Source of the DNA: JANPPS01 sp965246835
Lineage (GTDB): Bacteria; Pseudomonadota; Alphaproteobacteria; Acetobacterales; Acetobacteraceae
Length of the DNA stretch: 64,000 bases
Assembly (NCBI GenBank): GCA_965246835.1
Contig: CBDFFQ010000001.1
Coordinates: forward strand, 2,294,001-2,358,000
Reading direction: 5' to 3'
Shown here: positions 43,668 through 52,182 of the stretch, piece after piece
How the letters are laid out: the number at the start of each line of letters is the position of its first letter
How positions within the stretch are numbered: the stretch's first letter is position 1
Made by a program: the position numbers and the translations under genes
Notes under the pieces: generated by a model
What the model saw: only the letters and a program-made list of their open reading frames with translations
What the model was told of the DNA's origin: nothing
The model's database searches: none

Positions 43668-44804
43668 TTACGCGATCGTGTGGTGCTGGCGGTCCGCTTC
43701 CGCCCACTCCACCACCCGGCGGCCATTGCCGCGCCAGGTGTAGTCCCGCCGTTCCAGCGCGGCGCGGGCGGCGGTGCCCAGGCGGGTGCGCAGCGCCGGG
43801 TCATCCACCAGGCGGGCGATGGCGTGCCACAGGGCGTGGGGATCGGCGGGGTCGAACAGCAGCGCGGTCTCCTCGTGCACCAGGATCTCGCGGATGTTGG
43901 GCTGGTCCGGGGCCACGATGGCGCGGGCGGCGGCCATGTAGTCGAAGATCTTGAGTGGTGAGGCGTAGGACGTGACTTTCGGCTGTAGCGCGATGTCGAA
44001 CGCCGCGACCTCCGCCGGCACCTGCGCGTGGGGCACGACACCGGTGAAGCGGACGCGGGTGCCAAGGCCGGCCGCGGCGGCCTGCGCTTCCAGCGCCTCG
44101 CGCACCGGGCCGTCGCCGACCAGGGTGAGCGCAGTATTGGGGGCGCCGGCCGCCATGTGACGGATCAGGTCGTCCATGCCGTGCCAGTCCCGCACGAAGC
44201 CGACGAAGCCCAGCGTGACGGTGGCGCCGTCGCGCGGCATGGGCGCCGGAAAGCGGTCCAGCACGACGCCGTTGGGGGTGACCTCCAGGCGCTTGGGGTC
44301 CACCCCGCGGGCGGCGATCATGTCCGCCAGCACCTGCGTCACCGCCAGCACGCGCGTGGCCGATCGCCAGACCCGGCGTTCCAGCCCATGCGCCAGGCGC
44401 TGCAGCTTGAGCGTGCCGAACAGGGTGCGTTCCTGGGCGAGGGGGGAGTTGACTTCGAGGTAGTAGGGCAGCGCCGTCTGCCGGGCGAGCCAGTGGCCGG
44501 CGAGGTAGTAGAGGTTGTAGCGTTCGTAGATCAGGTCTGGCTTGAACGCCCGCGCGGCGGCTGCGAGCCGGCGATAGGCGGGGACGTTGTAGGCGAGCTC
44601 TGCGATTTCGCCCAAGGCGCCGGGCAGCAGGCGGCGGAGGCGGGCGACGGTGCTGCTTTCGCCGCCGAAGCCGCTGTCTTCGTAGAAGCCGGGGCCGACG
44701 ACCAGCACCTCGTGCCCGGCCTCCCGCAGGGCGGCGACCATTTCCTCGATGTGGACGCTTTGGCCGTCTTTCGACTGGATGCGGTGGCTGTAGAGGATTT
44801 TCAT
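43668..44804 (-). CDS. GT4-family glycosyltransferase
   Basis: The 378-residue protein shows a GT-B layout: an N-terminal domain with the H-x-x-E-M region (Q-S-V-H-I-E-E-M) and a C-terminal domain with V-G-F-V-R-D-W-H-G and A-S-P-L-K-I-F-D-Y-M-A-A-R-A-I-V, the donor-binding E/K region of family 4. The substrate is unknown. It is separated from the phosphatase gene upstream by a long inverted repeat (44823-44878), and no surface polysaccharide cluster surrounds it. Confidence 0.85.
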   Translation of the reverse strand: MKILYSHRIQSKDGQSVHIEEMVAALREAGHEVLVVGPGFYEDSGFGGESSTVARLRRLLPGALGEIAELAYNVPAYRRLAAAARAFKPDLIYERYNLYYLAGHWLARQTALPYYLEVNSPLAQERTLFGTLKLQRLAHGLERRVWRSATRVLAVTQVLADMIAARGVDPKRLEVTPNGVVLDRFPAPMPRDGATVTLGFVGFVRDWHGMDDLIRHMAAGAPNTALTLVGDGPVREALEAQAAAAGLGTRVRFTGVVPHAQVPAEVAAFDIALQPKVTSYASPLKIFDYMAAARAIVAPDQPNIREILVHEETALLFDPADPHALWHAIARLVDDPALRTRLGTAARAALERRDYTWRGNGRRVVEWAEADRQHHTIA

Positions 44805-44822
44805 GACGTTCGATCAGCCCGA

Positions 44823-44878
44823 TGGTGGGTTGGCACCCACCCTACGGCACGGGATGTAGGGTGGGTGCCGACCCACCA
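44823..44878. repeat. Long intergenic inverted repeat
   Basis: Arms of about 23 bp (44823-44845 and 44856-44878, core GGCACCCACCCTAC) pair with one or two mismatches around a ten-base centre. It lies between two minus-strand genes and resembles dispersed GTGGGTNGGCACCCACCCTAC-type repeats found in many proteobacterial genomes. It may serve as a terminator. Confidence 0.7.
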
Positions 44879-44905
44879 CGGGGTTCAGAATGGCCGCCAC
44901 TGCTG

Positions 44906-45481
44906 TCAGACCGGGGTCAGCGTCCACGGGGTGCCGTCGGGGCCGGGTTCGCAGAAGAAGGGCGTGGCGTTGGCGGTGCGGATATTGCGTTCCAGGCCCA
45001 TTTCGGCCCGCAGGGCGCGGAACAGCGCGCCGTGGGCCACGATCAGCACCGGTGATTCCTGCTGGAGGCAGCGGTTCACCGCGAGCACGGCGCGGGCGCG
45101 CAGATCGGAAAAGCTTTCGGCGTCGGGCGGGGTGTAGGTTTCGGCCACCCAGTCGTCGAACCACTGCGCCATCGGCTGGCCTTCCTGCGCGCCGAAGGAG
45201 ACTTCGCGAAGGTGGGGCTCGAGGGTGACGGGGGCGCCGATTGCGGCGGCGGCGGCCTTGGCCGTGTCGTGCGCTCGGGAGAGGGGGGAACTCACGATGC
45301 TGCGGATGCCGCGATGGCGCAGCAGGCCGGCAGCGTGCTCGGCCTGCGCGAGGCCGACATTGTTGAGGGGGATGTCCACGTTGCCCTGGGACCAGCCGCG
45401 GGCGTTCCAGTCGGTTTCGCCGTGGCGGAGGAAGTAGAAGGGCTGGCGAATCAAATGGTTGAAAGGAAGTGCGGCGTCCAT
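44906..45481 (-). CDS. Histidine phosphatase (phosphoglycerate mutase-like)
   Basis: The ATG at 45481 overlaps the gst stop by one base and gives 191 residues. The R-H-G-E-T-D-W-N motif with the phospho-accepting histidine is near residue 19, and the second catalytic histidine is in V-A-H-G-A-L-F (about 147). The family includes cofactor-dependent mutases and small-molecule phosphatases; the short length favours a phosphatase. The substrate is unknown. Confidence 0.87.
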   Translation of the reverse strand: MDAALPFNHLIRQPFYFLRHGETDWNARGWSQGNVDIPLNNVGLAQAEHAAGLLRHRGIRSIVSSPLSRAHDTAKAAAAAIGAPVTLEPHLREVSFGAQEGQPMAQWFDDWVAETYTPPDAESFSDLRARAVLAVNRCLQQESPVLIVAHGALFRALRAEMGLERNIRTANATPFFCEPGPDGTPWTLTPV

Positions 45482-46095
45482 CAACCCGCAAGGCCTTCCT
45501 GCTGTAGCGTGCGCTGCACGGCGGGGCGGGCGAGCATGCGGTTGAAGTGGGCTTCGAGGTTGGATGGGAGGGTCATGCCCATACGCTTGGCGCCCCAGAA
45601 CGACACGTAGAACACGGCACTGTCGGCCACGCTGTAGGTGCCGGCGACCCATTCCTTGCCTGCCAGCAGCTTGTCGAGTTGCGCGTAGCCTTTCTCGACG
45701 AGGGTCTTGCCCATCGCTTTCGCGGCCTCGGGGTCGGCGGCGTTGAAGTTTTCGGGGCGGAACAGGCGGGCGAAGCCCTGCATGTGGATGGTGGCGACGG
45801 CGTAGTCCATCGCCATGGCGCCTTGCAGCGCGGCCTCCTTATCGGCCGGGAGCAACTGGGCGCCGGGATTGGTCTCGCCGAGCCAATGCGCGATCACCGG
45901 GTATTCGGTGATGACCGTGCCGTCATCGCGCTGGACGGTCGGCACCTTGCCCTTGGGATTGGTGTCGCTGAATGGCGGCTTGTGCTGCTCGCCGCCCTTG
46001 AGGTCGAGCTTCACCGTCTCATAGGGGGCGCCGATCTCTTCCAAAAGGATGTGGATGCCCATGGAGCAGGCGCCGGGGGCCATGTAGAGCTTCAT
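45481..46095 (-). CDS. Glutathione S-transferase family protein
   Basis: The 204-residue protein has an N-terminal thioredoxin-like domain (K-L-Y-M-A-P-G-A-C-S, then K-G-K-V-P-T-V and the T-E-Y-P-V-I glutathione-site region) and a helical C-terminal domain. The A-C-S near residue 9 is reminiscent of beta-class GSTs. It lies 11 nt downstream of prs and overlaps the phosphatase gene by one base. Confidence 0.9.
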   Translation of the reverse strand: MKLYMAPGACSMGIHILLEEIGAPYETVKLDLKGGEQHKPPFSDTNPKGKVPTVQRDDGTVITEYPVIAHWLGETNPGAQLLPADKEAALQGAMAMDYAVATIHMQGFARLFRPENFNAADPEAAKAMGKTLVEKGYAQLDKLLAGKEWVAGTYSVADSAVFYVSFWGAKRMGMTLPSNLEAHFNRMLARPAVQRTLQQEGLAG

Positions 46096-46106
46096 CGCGG
46101 TCTCCT

Positions 46107-47039
46107 TCAGTCGAACAGCGAGCTTACCGAACTCTCATCGGATATCCGCTGCATGGCCTCCGCGAGCAAGGGCGCGATGGTGAATTGTCGGAGATTGGGG
46201 GTGGCGTGCACTGCCTCGGTCGCCTGAATGCTGTCGGTGATGGTCATCATGTGTAAAGGCGACGCCGCGATCTTGGCCGCCGCCCCGCCCGAGAGCACGC
46301 CGTGGGTGCAATAGCCGCTTGCCGACGCCGCGCCGTTCGCCATCAGCGCCACAGCCGCGTTGCACAGCGTGCCGCCGGAATCGACGATGTCGTCGACCAG
46401 GATGCAGGCGCGGCCCCGCACGTCGCCGATCACGTTCATGACCTCGCTCATGCCCGCGCGCTCCCGCCGCTTGTCGATGATCGCAAGGTCGCAGTTGAGC
46501 CGGCTGGCCAGCGCCCGGGCCCGCGCCACGCCACCCACGTCGGGCGACACGATCATGATTTCCTGGCCGTTGTAGCGATCCTGGATATCCTGTGTGAACA
46601 GGGGCGCCGCATAAAGGTTGTCCACCGGGATGTCGAAGAAGCCCTGGATCTGCCCGGCATGCAGGTCCATCGTCAGCACGCGGTTGGCCCCGGCCTCGGT
46701 GATCAAATTCGCCACCAGCTTCGCGCTGATGGGCGTGCGCGGCCCGGCCTTCCGGTCCTGCCTGGCATAGCCGAAATAGGGGATCACCGCCGTCACCCGC
46801 CGCGCACTCGCCCGGCGCAGCGCGTCCAGCGCGATCAGCAGCTCCATCAGGTTGTCGTTGGCCGGGAACGACGTGCTTTGGATGACGAACACATCCTCGC
46901 CACGGACGTTCTCGTGAATCTCGACGAACACTTCCATGTCCGCGAACCGACGGATGGAGGCGCGGGCGAGTTCCAGGCCGAGCGCCTTGGCCACCGCCTC
47001 GGCCAGGGGGCGGTTGCTGTTGCAGGCGACGATCTTCAT
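46107..47039 (-). CDS. prs: Ribose-phosphate pyrophosphokinase
   Basis: The 310-residue enzyme makes PRPP from ribose 5-phosphate and ATP. Visible are the N-terminal R-F-A-D-M-E motif, the catalytic flexible loop (A-I-I-D-K-R-R-E-R), and the PRPP-binding C-I-L-V-D-D-I-V-D-S-G-G-T motif near residue 217. The length is normal. It lies downstream of a lipoprotein gene, with a 66-bp gap. Confidence 0.95.
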   Translation of the reverse strand: MKIVACNSNRPLAEAVAKALGLELARASIRRFADMEVFVEIHENVRGEDVFVIQSTSFPANDNLMELLIALDALRRASARRVTAVIPYFGYARQDRKAGPRTPISAKLVANLITEAGANRVLTMDLHAGQIQGFFDIPVDNLYAAPLFTQDIQDRYNGQEIMIVSPDVGGVARARALASRLNCDLAIIDKRRERAGMSEVMNVIGDVRGRACILVDDIVDSGGTLCNAAVALMANGAASASGYCTHGVLSGGAAAKIAASPLHMMTITDSIQATEAVHATPNLRQFTIAPLLAEAMQRISDESSVSSLFD

Positions 47040-47105
47040 GGGGGCGGCGTTCCCTTGGGGCGGCGCCGCCTTCTATCAACAAGGGTGGCCGCTGTCACGC
47101 TACCG

Positions 47106-47969
47106 TCACTGCGATTTGCGGCCACCCGCGTTCGCGACCACGTCCCGCACGCCGACCGAGGCCTCGGCCGCAACGACGACCGCGACATCGCCCCAGTATC
47201 GATCGAGCGAGCCGCGGGGCACTTCGTTCAATTGCAGGATGCGGCCGCGTTCGCCGCGTGCGTCGGTCAGGATCCATTGCACCTCGATCCGCTGGGTGCC
47301 ATTCGCGCCGGGCGCGGTTTCGACCTGACCGGTCAGCTGGAAGTCGGCGTCCTTCGCGGTGTCCTGGATGACCAGGTTGAGGCCGGTGAGCTTGGTGCGC
47401 ATCTGGGTGGCGAGGCTGGTGCCGCCATCGCCGGGGGCGCCGGTGACGCCGGTGAACCAGATGCGGGCGGGGCGGTTCTGCAGGCTGTTGGGGTCGGATT
47501 GCCGGGCCGCGGCGTCGATCCGGCCCAACAGGGAGGCGATGCCGGGCGCGGCCTGACGGGCGGTGGCGCGCAGCACGGTGGGATCGCCCCCGGCCCAGGC
47601 GGCGGCGGGGATGGGCGCGCCGTCGGACACGCCTTGCGTCTCGCCGGCCGGGTTCTGCACGGTGAAGCTCGGGATCACCTCGTTGCCGTGCAGCTCGGCA
47701 GCCACCACCAGGATCCAATCGCCGCGGCGGGCCGCGCGGCTGGCCACGGCGGGAACATCCTCGGTTTGCAAGGCGTCCGCGACCTGCTGCGCGAGGGACG
47801 CGGCGGCGGCGTCCGGCAAGAGGGCGCCGGTGGGCGAGGGGATCGACAGGCGGGAGGGCGGCGGCTGCGCCAGGCGCTGCGCGGTGGCGCCGGGGCGGCC
47901 GAGGAAGGGCTGCGGCAGGTCTCCGCAGCCGGCCAGCAGCAGCAGCGCGAGCAGGGCTCTAAAGGACAC
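47106..47969 (-). CDS. Lipoprotein of unknown function
   Basis: The GTG at 47969 gives 287 residues beginning with a lipoprotein signal peptide ending L-L-L-A-G-C (Cys15). The mature protein has a disordered Pro/Ala segment, then a mixed alpha/beta domain with D-W-I-L-V-V-A-A-E-L and W-F-T-G-V-T-G. I do not recognise a characterised family. Its start overlaps the end of a possible 22-residue peptide by 11 bases, and it follows pgeF in the lgt-midA-pgeF unit, so it may serve the envelope. Confidence 0.75.
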   Translation of the reverse strand: MSFRALLALLLLAGCGDLPQPFLGRPGATAQRLAQPPPSRLSIPSPTGALLPDAAAASLAQQVADALQTEDVPAVASRAARRGDWILVVAAELHGNEVIPSFTVQNPAGETQGVSDGAPIPAAAWAGGDPTVLRATARQAAPGIASLLGRIDAAARQSDPNSLQNRPARIWFTGVTGAPGDGGTSLATQMRTKLTGLNLVIQDTAKDADFQLTGQVETAPGANGTQRIEVQWILTDARGERGRILQLNEVPRGSLDRYWGDVAVVVAAEASVGVRDVVANAGGRKSQ

Positions 47970-48027
47970 AGCTCACCAGACCGACGAGGACGAACACCAT
48001 CAGAAAAAGCGCCATGTAGGGTCCCAT
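47959..48027 (-). CDS. Possible 22-residue membrane peptide
   Basis: Between pgeF and the lipoprotein gene a 22-codon frame encodes an almost purely hydrophobic peptide (M-G-P-Y-M-A-L-F-L-M-V-F). Its stop lies 11 bases inside the lipoprotein gene, in another frame, which would couple the two. There is no strong ribosome site. It may be a leader or small membrane protein, or chance. Confidence 0.25.
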   Translation of the reverse strand: MGPYMALFLMVFVLVGLVSCVL

Positions 48028-48034
48028 GCGGGCG

Positions 48035-48766
48035 CTATAGCACGATCGCCGAGACTTGGTGCCCTATCGGGCCGCCGCCGCCCAGGGTGCGGCGGCGGTG
48101 GCTCCAGAAGCGGTCCGGGTCCGGCAGGGTGTCGGCGCCGATGATCTCGACGGCGCCGGGCAGGCGGGCGGCGCAGTAGGCCGGGAGGTCGAACTGCCAG
48201 TGCCCGGGGCGGCCCGGGCGGAAGAACGTGCCGGGGATGCCGGAGGCGAGCACCTGGTCACGCAGATCGTCGCCGACTTCGTAGGACTCCGCCCGGATGC
48301 AGGGACCGATCGCCGCCACGATGCGGTCCGGCTTGGCGCCCAGGGCGGCCATGGCGTGGATCGCCGCCTCCAGCACGCCGAGCACCGCGCTGCGCCAGCC
48401 CGCATGGACCGCGCCGATCACCCCGGCGGCGGCATCGTGCAGCAGCACGGGCGCGCAATCGGCGGTGACGATGCCGAGCGCGAGGCCAAGGCGGTTCGTG
48501 ACCATGCCATCCGCTTTGGCGCCCATGCCGGGCGTCCAGGGTTCCAGAACGGTCACGATGCCGGCGCCATGCACCTGGCTGAGGCCCAAGAGTGTCGTGG
48601 CGCCGAGATGGCGGGCGATCCGGGCGCGGTTTTCCATGACGTGAGCCGGGTCATCGGCGCCGGCGGTGCTGCCGTTCAGGCTGGCATACGGCCCGGTGCT
48701 GACGCCGCCCGCGCGGGTGAAGAAGCCGTGCCGGGCTGGGATGGTGGTGGCCAGAAGGGGGGTCAT
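48035..48766 (-). CDS. pgeF: Peptidoglycan editing factor PgeF (laccase-domain protein)
   Basis: The 243-residue protein of the YfiH/DUF152 family has the metal/zinc-site pattern H-G-F-F-T-R-x-G-G-V-S, S-Q-V-H-G, T-A-D-C-A-P-V and A-V-H-A-G-W-R. PgeF removes wrongly built UDP-MurNAc-L-Ser from peptidoglycan precursors. Its ATG overlaps the midA-like stop by four bases, in the common alphaproteobacterial order lgt, methyltransferase, pgeF. Confidence 0.92.
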   Translation of the reverse strand: MTPLLATTIPARHGFFTRAGGVSTGPYASLNGSTAGADDPAHVMENRARIARHLGATTLLGLSQVHGAGIVTVLEPWTPGMGAKADGMVTNRLGLALGIVTADCAPVLLHDAAAGVIGAVHAGWRSAVLGVLEAAIHAMAALGAKPDRIVAAIGPCIRAESYEVGDDLRDQVLASGIPGTFFRPGRPGHWQFDLPAYCAARLPGAVEIIGADTLPDPDRFWSHRRRTLGGGGPIGHQVSAIVL

Positions 48767-49818
48767 GGGTCGAATCCGGGTGGCGTCGGGAGCGAGGGGT
48801 GGCAGATCGCCATCGCCTTGAACAGGCTGCCCATCCGGTCCGGTTCCGCCAACCGCTGTGCCGCCTGCACGAGCGCGGCCGCACGCGGGGCTGGCTGTGT
48901 CTGGGCGAGGCGGCCGGTGCGTTGGAACAGGCCGAGGGTGGCGAGGAACTTTCCTTGCTGGATGGGGCCGTGCACGGCGGCGCCGTTGTTTCGCGCCGTG
49001 CTGGCGAGAGCGGCGAAGTCGACATGGGCGGTAAGGTCGGCGGTGCCGGGGTCCGTGAGAACAGGGGCGGGGGCGCCGTTCCGCAGGGCCTGCAGCGTGT
49101 CACCGGGTCCGCTGTGGGCCGGGCCGTAATCGACGAACAGGGCGGCGCCGCCCCGTGTCATGATGCGGCGGGACACGAGAGCGACGATGTCATGCGCCGG
49201 TCCGCAGTGTTCCCAGATCTGCCCCCTCTCCCGCTGGCGGGAGAGGGCCGGGGTGAGGGTGGCGCAAGGCACACAGAGGTCGGTAGTCGTGACCCCACCC
49301 TCACCCCAACCCTCTCCCGCCAGCGGGAGAGGGGGTTCGGCCGGTGCTTGGACGAACATACCGTCCTGGACGAAACGCTCCGCCCAGGTCCCATCCCACA
49401 CGAATTGCCGGATCGGCAGCGCATCCAGGAACTCGTTGGCCAGCAGGATCATGGGGCCATCCGGCACATCCTCTACACGGTCATGCCACACCGCCCCCGG
49501 CACACGCTGCGCCTGCTCCGCCCGCAACCGCGGCGAGGTTTCGACGAAATGCACCCTCAGCGCCGCGGCGAAATCCGGCACGCGCGCGATCACCCGCAGC
49601 GCGTCGGCCATCAGCGTGCCCCGCCCCGGACCGCATTCCACGAGCAACACGGGGTGGGGCCGCCCCATCGCCTCCCACACCACGCACGCCCAGCCTCCCA
49701 GTACCTCACCAAAGACCTGGCTGATCTCCGGGGAGGTGGTGAAGTCCCTGAACGGGTCGCGGCCGGCGTAGTAGGCCGCATTGGCGCGCGCCATGAAGGC
49801 GTTCAGGCGCTCCCTCAC
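48763..49818 (-). CDS. MidA/NDUFAF7-family SAM-dependent methyltransferase
   Basis: The GTG at 49818 overlaps the lgt stop by four bases and gives 351 residues. It has R-D-P-F-x-x-F-T-T-S-P-E-I-S-Q-x-F-G-E, the SAM-site L-V-E-C-G-P-G-R-G-T-L, and N-E-F-L-D-A-L-P-I. Eukaryotic relatives methylate a complex I subunit; the bacterial target is uncertain. Residues about 162-199 are encoded by a 110-bp inverted-repeat element that adds a Gly/Pro/Arg-rich loop in frame. Confidence 0.9.
   Translation of the reverse strand: MRERLNAFMARANAAYYAGRDPFRDFTTSPEISQVFGEVLGGWACVVWEAMGRPHPVLLVECGPGRGTLMADALRVIARVPDFAAALRVHFVETSPRLRAEQAQRVPGAVWHDRVEDVPDGPMILLANEFLDALPIRQFVWDGTWAERFVQDGMFVQAPAEPPLPLAGEGWGEGGVTTTDLCVPCATLTPALSRQRERGQIWEHCGPAHDIVALVSRRIMTRGGAALFVDYGPAHSGPGDTLQALRNGAPAPVLTDPGTADLTAHVDFAALASTARNNGAAVHGPIQQGKFLATLGLFQRTGRLAQTQPAPRAAALVQAAQRLAEPDRMGSLFKAMAICHPSLPTPPGFDP
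49224..49333. repeat. 110-bp paired palindromic element inside the midA-like gene
   Basis: Two 39-bp ends (49224-49262 and 49295-49333) are inverted copies with two mismatches. Each starts with the perfect palindrome CCCTCTCCCGC-NN-GCGGGAGAGGG and continues with GGGGTGAGGGTGG. A 32-bp centre separates them. The element is translated in frame. Confidence 0.85.
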
Positions 49819-50618
49819 GCCGTGGCGGGCTTTGCGCGGAGGATCAGGAACAGCCCGGCCAGGATCATCGGCACCGACAGCAGCTGCCCCATCGTGGCGC
49901 CGCCCACCAGGAAGCCCAGGAACGCATCGGGCTCGCGGAACAGCTCGCCGATGCTGCGCGCGACGCCGTAGCCGACCAGGAATACGCCCGACAGCATGCC
50001 GAAGCGCGCCCGCACCCAGGGCCGGCTGCAAAGCAGACCCAGGATCGCCAGCAACGCGAGCCCCTCCATGCCGGCCTGGTAGAGCTGGCTCGGGTGGCGG
50101 AGCGCCGGGCCGGCGTTGGGAAACACCATGGCCCAGGGCAGTGTGTCGGGCGCCACGCGACCCCAGAGCTCGCCGTTGATGAAGTTGGCCACCCGCCCGA
50201 AGAACAGCCCGATTGGCACCACCGTCACCACCCGGTCGGCGAAGCCCACCATCGGGATGCGCTCCCGCCAGCAATAGACGATGATCGCCACGATCACGCC
50301 CAGCGCCCCGCCATGGAAGCTCATGCCGCCTTCCCACACGGCGAAAGCCTTCAGCGGGTTCGCCAGATATTGCCCCGGCTGATAGAACAGCACGTAGCCT
50401 AGCCGCCCGCCGAGCACGACGCCGAGGACGGCCCAGGTCAGGAAGTCGTCCGTCTGCAACTCCGTGGCGACGGGAGGGGAGAGGCGCACCAGCCGGCGCA
50501 TGATGCGCCACCCGAGCAGCAGGCTGCCGATATAGGCCAGCGCATACCAGCGGATCGCGAGCGGGCCGAGCTGGATCAGCACCGGGTCGATATGCGGGTA
50601 GGTGAACCACTGGTTCAC
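49815..50618 (-). CDS. lgt: Prolipoprotein diacylglyceryl transferase
   Basis: The 267-residue integral membrane enzyme attaches diacylglycerol to the lipobox cysteine of prolipoproteins. The family motifs M-S-F-H-G-G-A-L-G (about residue 100) and G-R-V-A-N-F-I-N-G-E-L-W-G-R (about 140) are intact, and seven hydrophobic segments are seen. It overlaps rfaD upstream and the midA-like gene downstream by four bases each. Several lipoproteins in this window are its substrates. Confidence 0.95.
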   Translation of the reverse strand: MNQWFTYPHIDPVLIQLGPLAIRWYALAYIGSLLLGWRIMRRLVRLSPPVATELQTDDFLTWAVLGVVLGGRLGYVLFYQPGQYLANPLKAFAVWEGGMSFHGGALGVIVAIIVYCWRERIPMVGFADRVVTVVPIGLFFGRVANFINGELWGRVAPDTLPWAMVFPNAGPALRHPSQLYQAGMEGLALLAILGLLCSRPWVRARFGMLSGVFLVGYGVARSIGELFREPDAFLGFLVGGATMGQLLSVPMILAGLFLILRAKPATA

Positions 50619-51577
50619 ACGTAGCGCTCCGGTCCCATGAGGTGGTCCTGCACATAGGACCGGACCCCGTCTTCCAGCGGCGTGAACTGCCCGGCATATC
50701 CCACCGCCCGCAGCCGCTCCATCCGCGCTTCGGTAAACGACTGGTATTGGCCCTGCAGCGCCAGCGGCATATCGATGAACTCGATTGCGCGCGGCACCCC
50801 GGCGGCGTCGCAGACGGCGTGGGCCAGGTCCCGGTAGGAGCGCGCCCGGCCGGTGCCGAGGTTGAACAGACCGCTCACCTTCGGGCTGTCGAGCAGCCAG
50901 AGCATCACGTCCACCACGTCCCGCACGTGGATGAAGTCCCGCTTCTGCTCGCCATCCGGGAGACCCGGCTGGTCGGAGCGGAACAGGCGGGCGCGGTGGC
51001 CGACCGCGACCTCGGCATGCTTCACCTTCACGACCGAGACCATGCCGCCCTTATGGTATTCGTTCGGGCCATAGACGTTGAAGAACTTGAGCCCGGCCCA
51101 TTGCGGCGGCCGGCGGGAGGCGGCCATCACCCGCAGGTCGAACACGTGCTTGGTCCAGCCATAGAGGTTGAGCGGGCGTAGCGTGGGCAGGAGTGCCGGA
51201 TCATCGTCGAAGCCCTGGGCGCCGTCGCCATAGGTGCTGGCGGAGGAGGCGTAGATGAACCGCACGCCGCGATCCGTGCACCAGCGCCAGAGCCGCGTCG
51301 AGAGCTCGACATTCGTGGCCCAGACCAGGTCCCCATCCGTCGCCGTGGTGGCGCTGATGGCGCCGAGGTGCACGATGGCGGCCAAAGGTGGGGAGGTGGC
51401 GAGGAACTCGTCGAGCTTCTCCGGGGCGATCAGGTGCGTGGGGGGATGACGCGCGAGGTTGCGCCACTGGCCCTCGGTGCCGAGCCAATCGACCACGACC
51501 GTCTCCTGCCCGCGGCGGGCCAGGGCGGCATGCAGGTTGGAACCGATGAAGCCGGCGCCGCCGGTGACCATGATCAT
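50615..51577 (-). CDS. rfaD: ADP-L-glycero-D-manno-heptose 6-epimerase
   Basis: The 320-residue SDR enzyme begins M-I-M-V-T-G-G-A-G-F-I-G-S-N, with the NAD-binding G-x-x-G-x-x-G, and contains the catalytic Y-x-x-x-K-like pattern in N-L-Y-G-W-T-K. It converts the D,D- to the L,D-heptose nucleotide for LPS inner core. It is the first gene of the rfaD-lgt-midA-pgeF run. A 4-nt overlap joins it to lgt. Confidence 0.9.
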   Translation of the reverse strand: MIMVTGGAGFIGSNLHAALARRGQETVVVDWLGTEGQWRNLARHPPTHLIAPEKLDEFLATSPPLAAIVHLGAISATTATDGDLVWATNVELSTRLWRWCTDRGVRFIYASSASTYGDGAQGFDDDPALLPTLRPLNLYGWTKHVFDLRVMAASRRPPQWAGLKFFNVYGPNEYHKGGMVSVVKVKHAEVAVGHRARLFRSDQPGLPDGEQKRDFIHVRDVVDVMLWLLDSPKVSGLFNLGTGRARSYRDLAHAVCDAAGVPRAIEFIDMPLALQGQYQSFTEARMERLRAVGYAGQFTPLEDGVRSYVQDHLMGPERYV

Positions 51578-51663
51578 GGGCCGGCGTTATAGGCGGCGCT
51601 TGCGGGCTGACATAGCCCCCTGCTCTGCCTATGTGGTTGGGGTCCTCATACGGAGCCCGTGCC

Positions 51664-52005
51664 ATGACCGACCGTCCCCGCTTCTTCGACGATATCGCCG
51701 GTGTGGCCGGGGGCGCCCTGTCGGCGCTGGCCGGCGTGCGGGAGGAAGCCGAGAGCCTGATGCGCGCCCGGGTGGATGAGGCGATCCGCAAGTTGGATTT
51801 GGTGCGGCGCGAAGACCTGGAGGCCGTGCAGGACATGGCGGCCAATGCCCGCACCGGGCAGGAGGCGGCGGATGCGCGGATCGCGGCGCTCGAGGCGCGG
51901 CTCATGGCGCTCGAGGGGCAGGACGGGGATGCCCGGGCGTCGTCCGCACCGGCTCCGCAGCCTGGCGCCTCGGGGATCAATCCATCCGCCCTGCCGCCGG
52001 TGTGA
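51664..52005 (+). CDS. UbiK-family accessory factor (YqiC/BMFP)
   Basis: The ATG at 51664 gives 113 residues, mostly helical, with the F-F-D-D-I-A-G-V-A-G-G-A opening and R-R-E-D-L-E-A-V-Q plus a coiled coil (A-R-I-A-A-L-E-A-R-L) of the BMFP/UbiK family. Such proteins form trimers and support ubiquinone synthesis on membranes. It is divergent from rfaD, with 86 bp between them. The last 25 residues are a Pro/Ala-rich tail. Confidence 0.85.
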   Translation: MTDRPRFFDDIAGVAGGALSALAGVREEAESLMRARVDEAIRKLDLVRREDLEAVQDMAANARTGQEAADARIAALEARLMALEGQDGDARASSAPAPQPGASGINPSALPPV

Positions 52006-52182
52006 GTTGCGCGCGGGCGCCCCGCACTGCACAATGACGGGGTGATGGCATCTTGATGACGGTGCCGCACCGGCGCTCCGGTCGCTTGCGGCGCGTGGCC
52101 TGGGGCCGGTAGGCTTGGTGATGTCGCGAGTCGGGAACGGGCCCCAAGCCCCTGACCGGCCCGCTTTTTGGGGAGACCCCGC

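Noticed and set aside
49224..49333. Paired repeats considered as a CRISPR fragment
   Set aside because: Only two inverted copies, lying inside a coding gene, with no spacer series and no cas genes.
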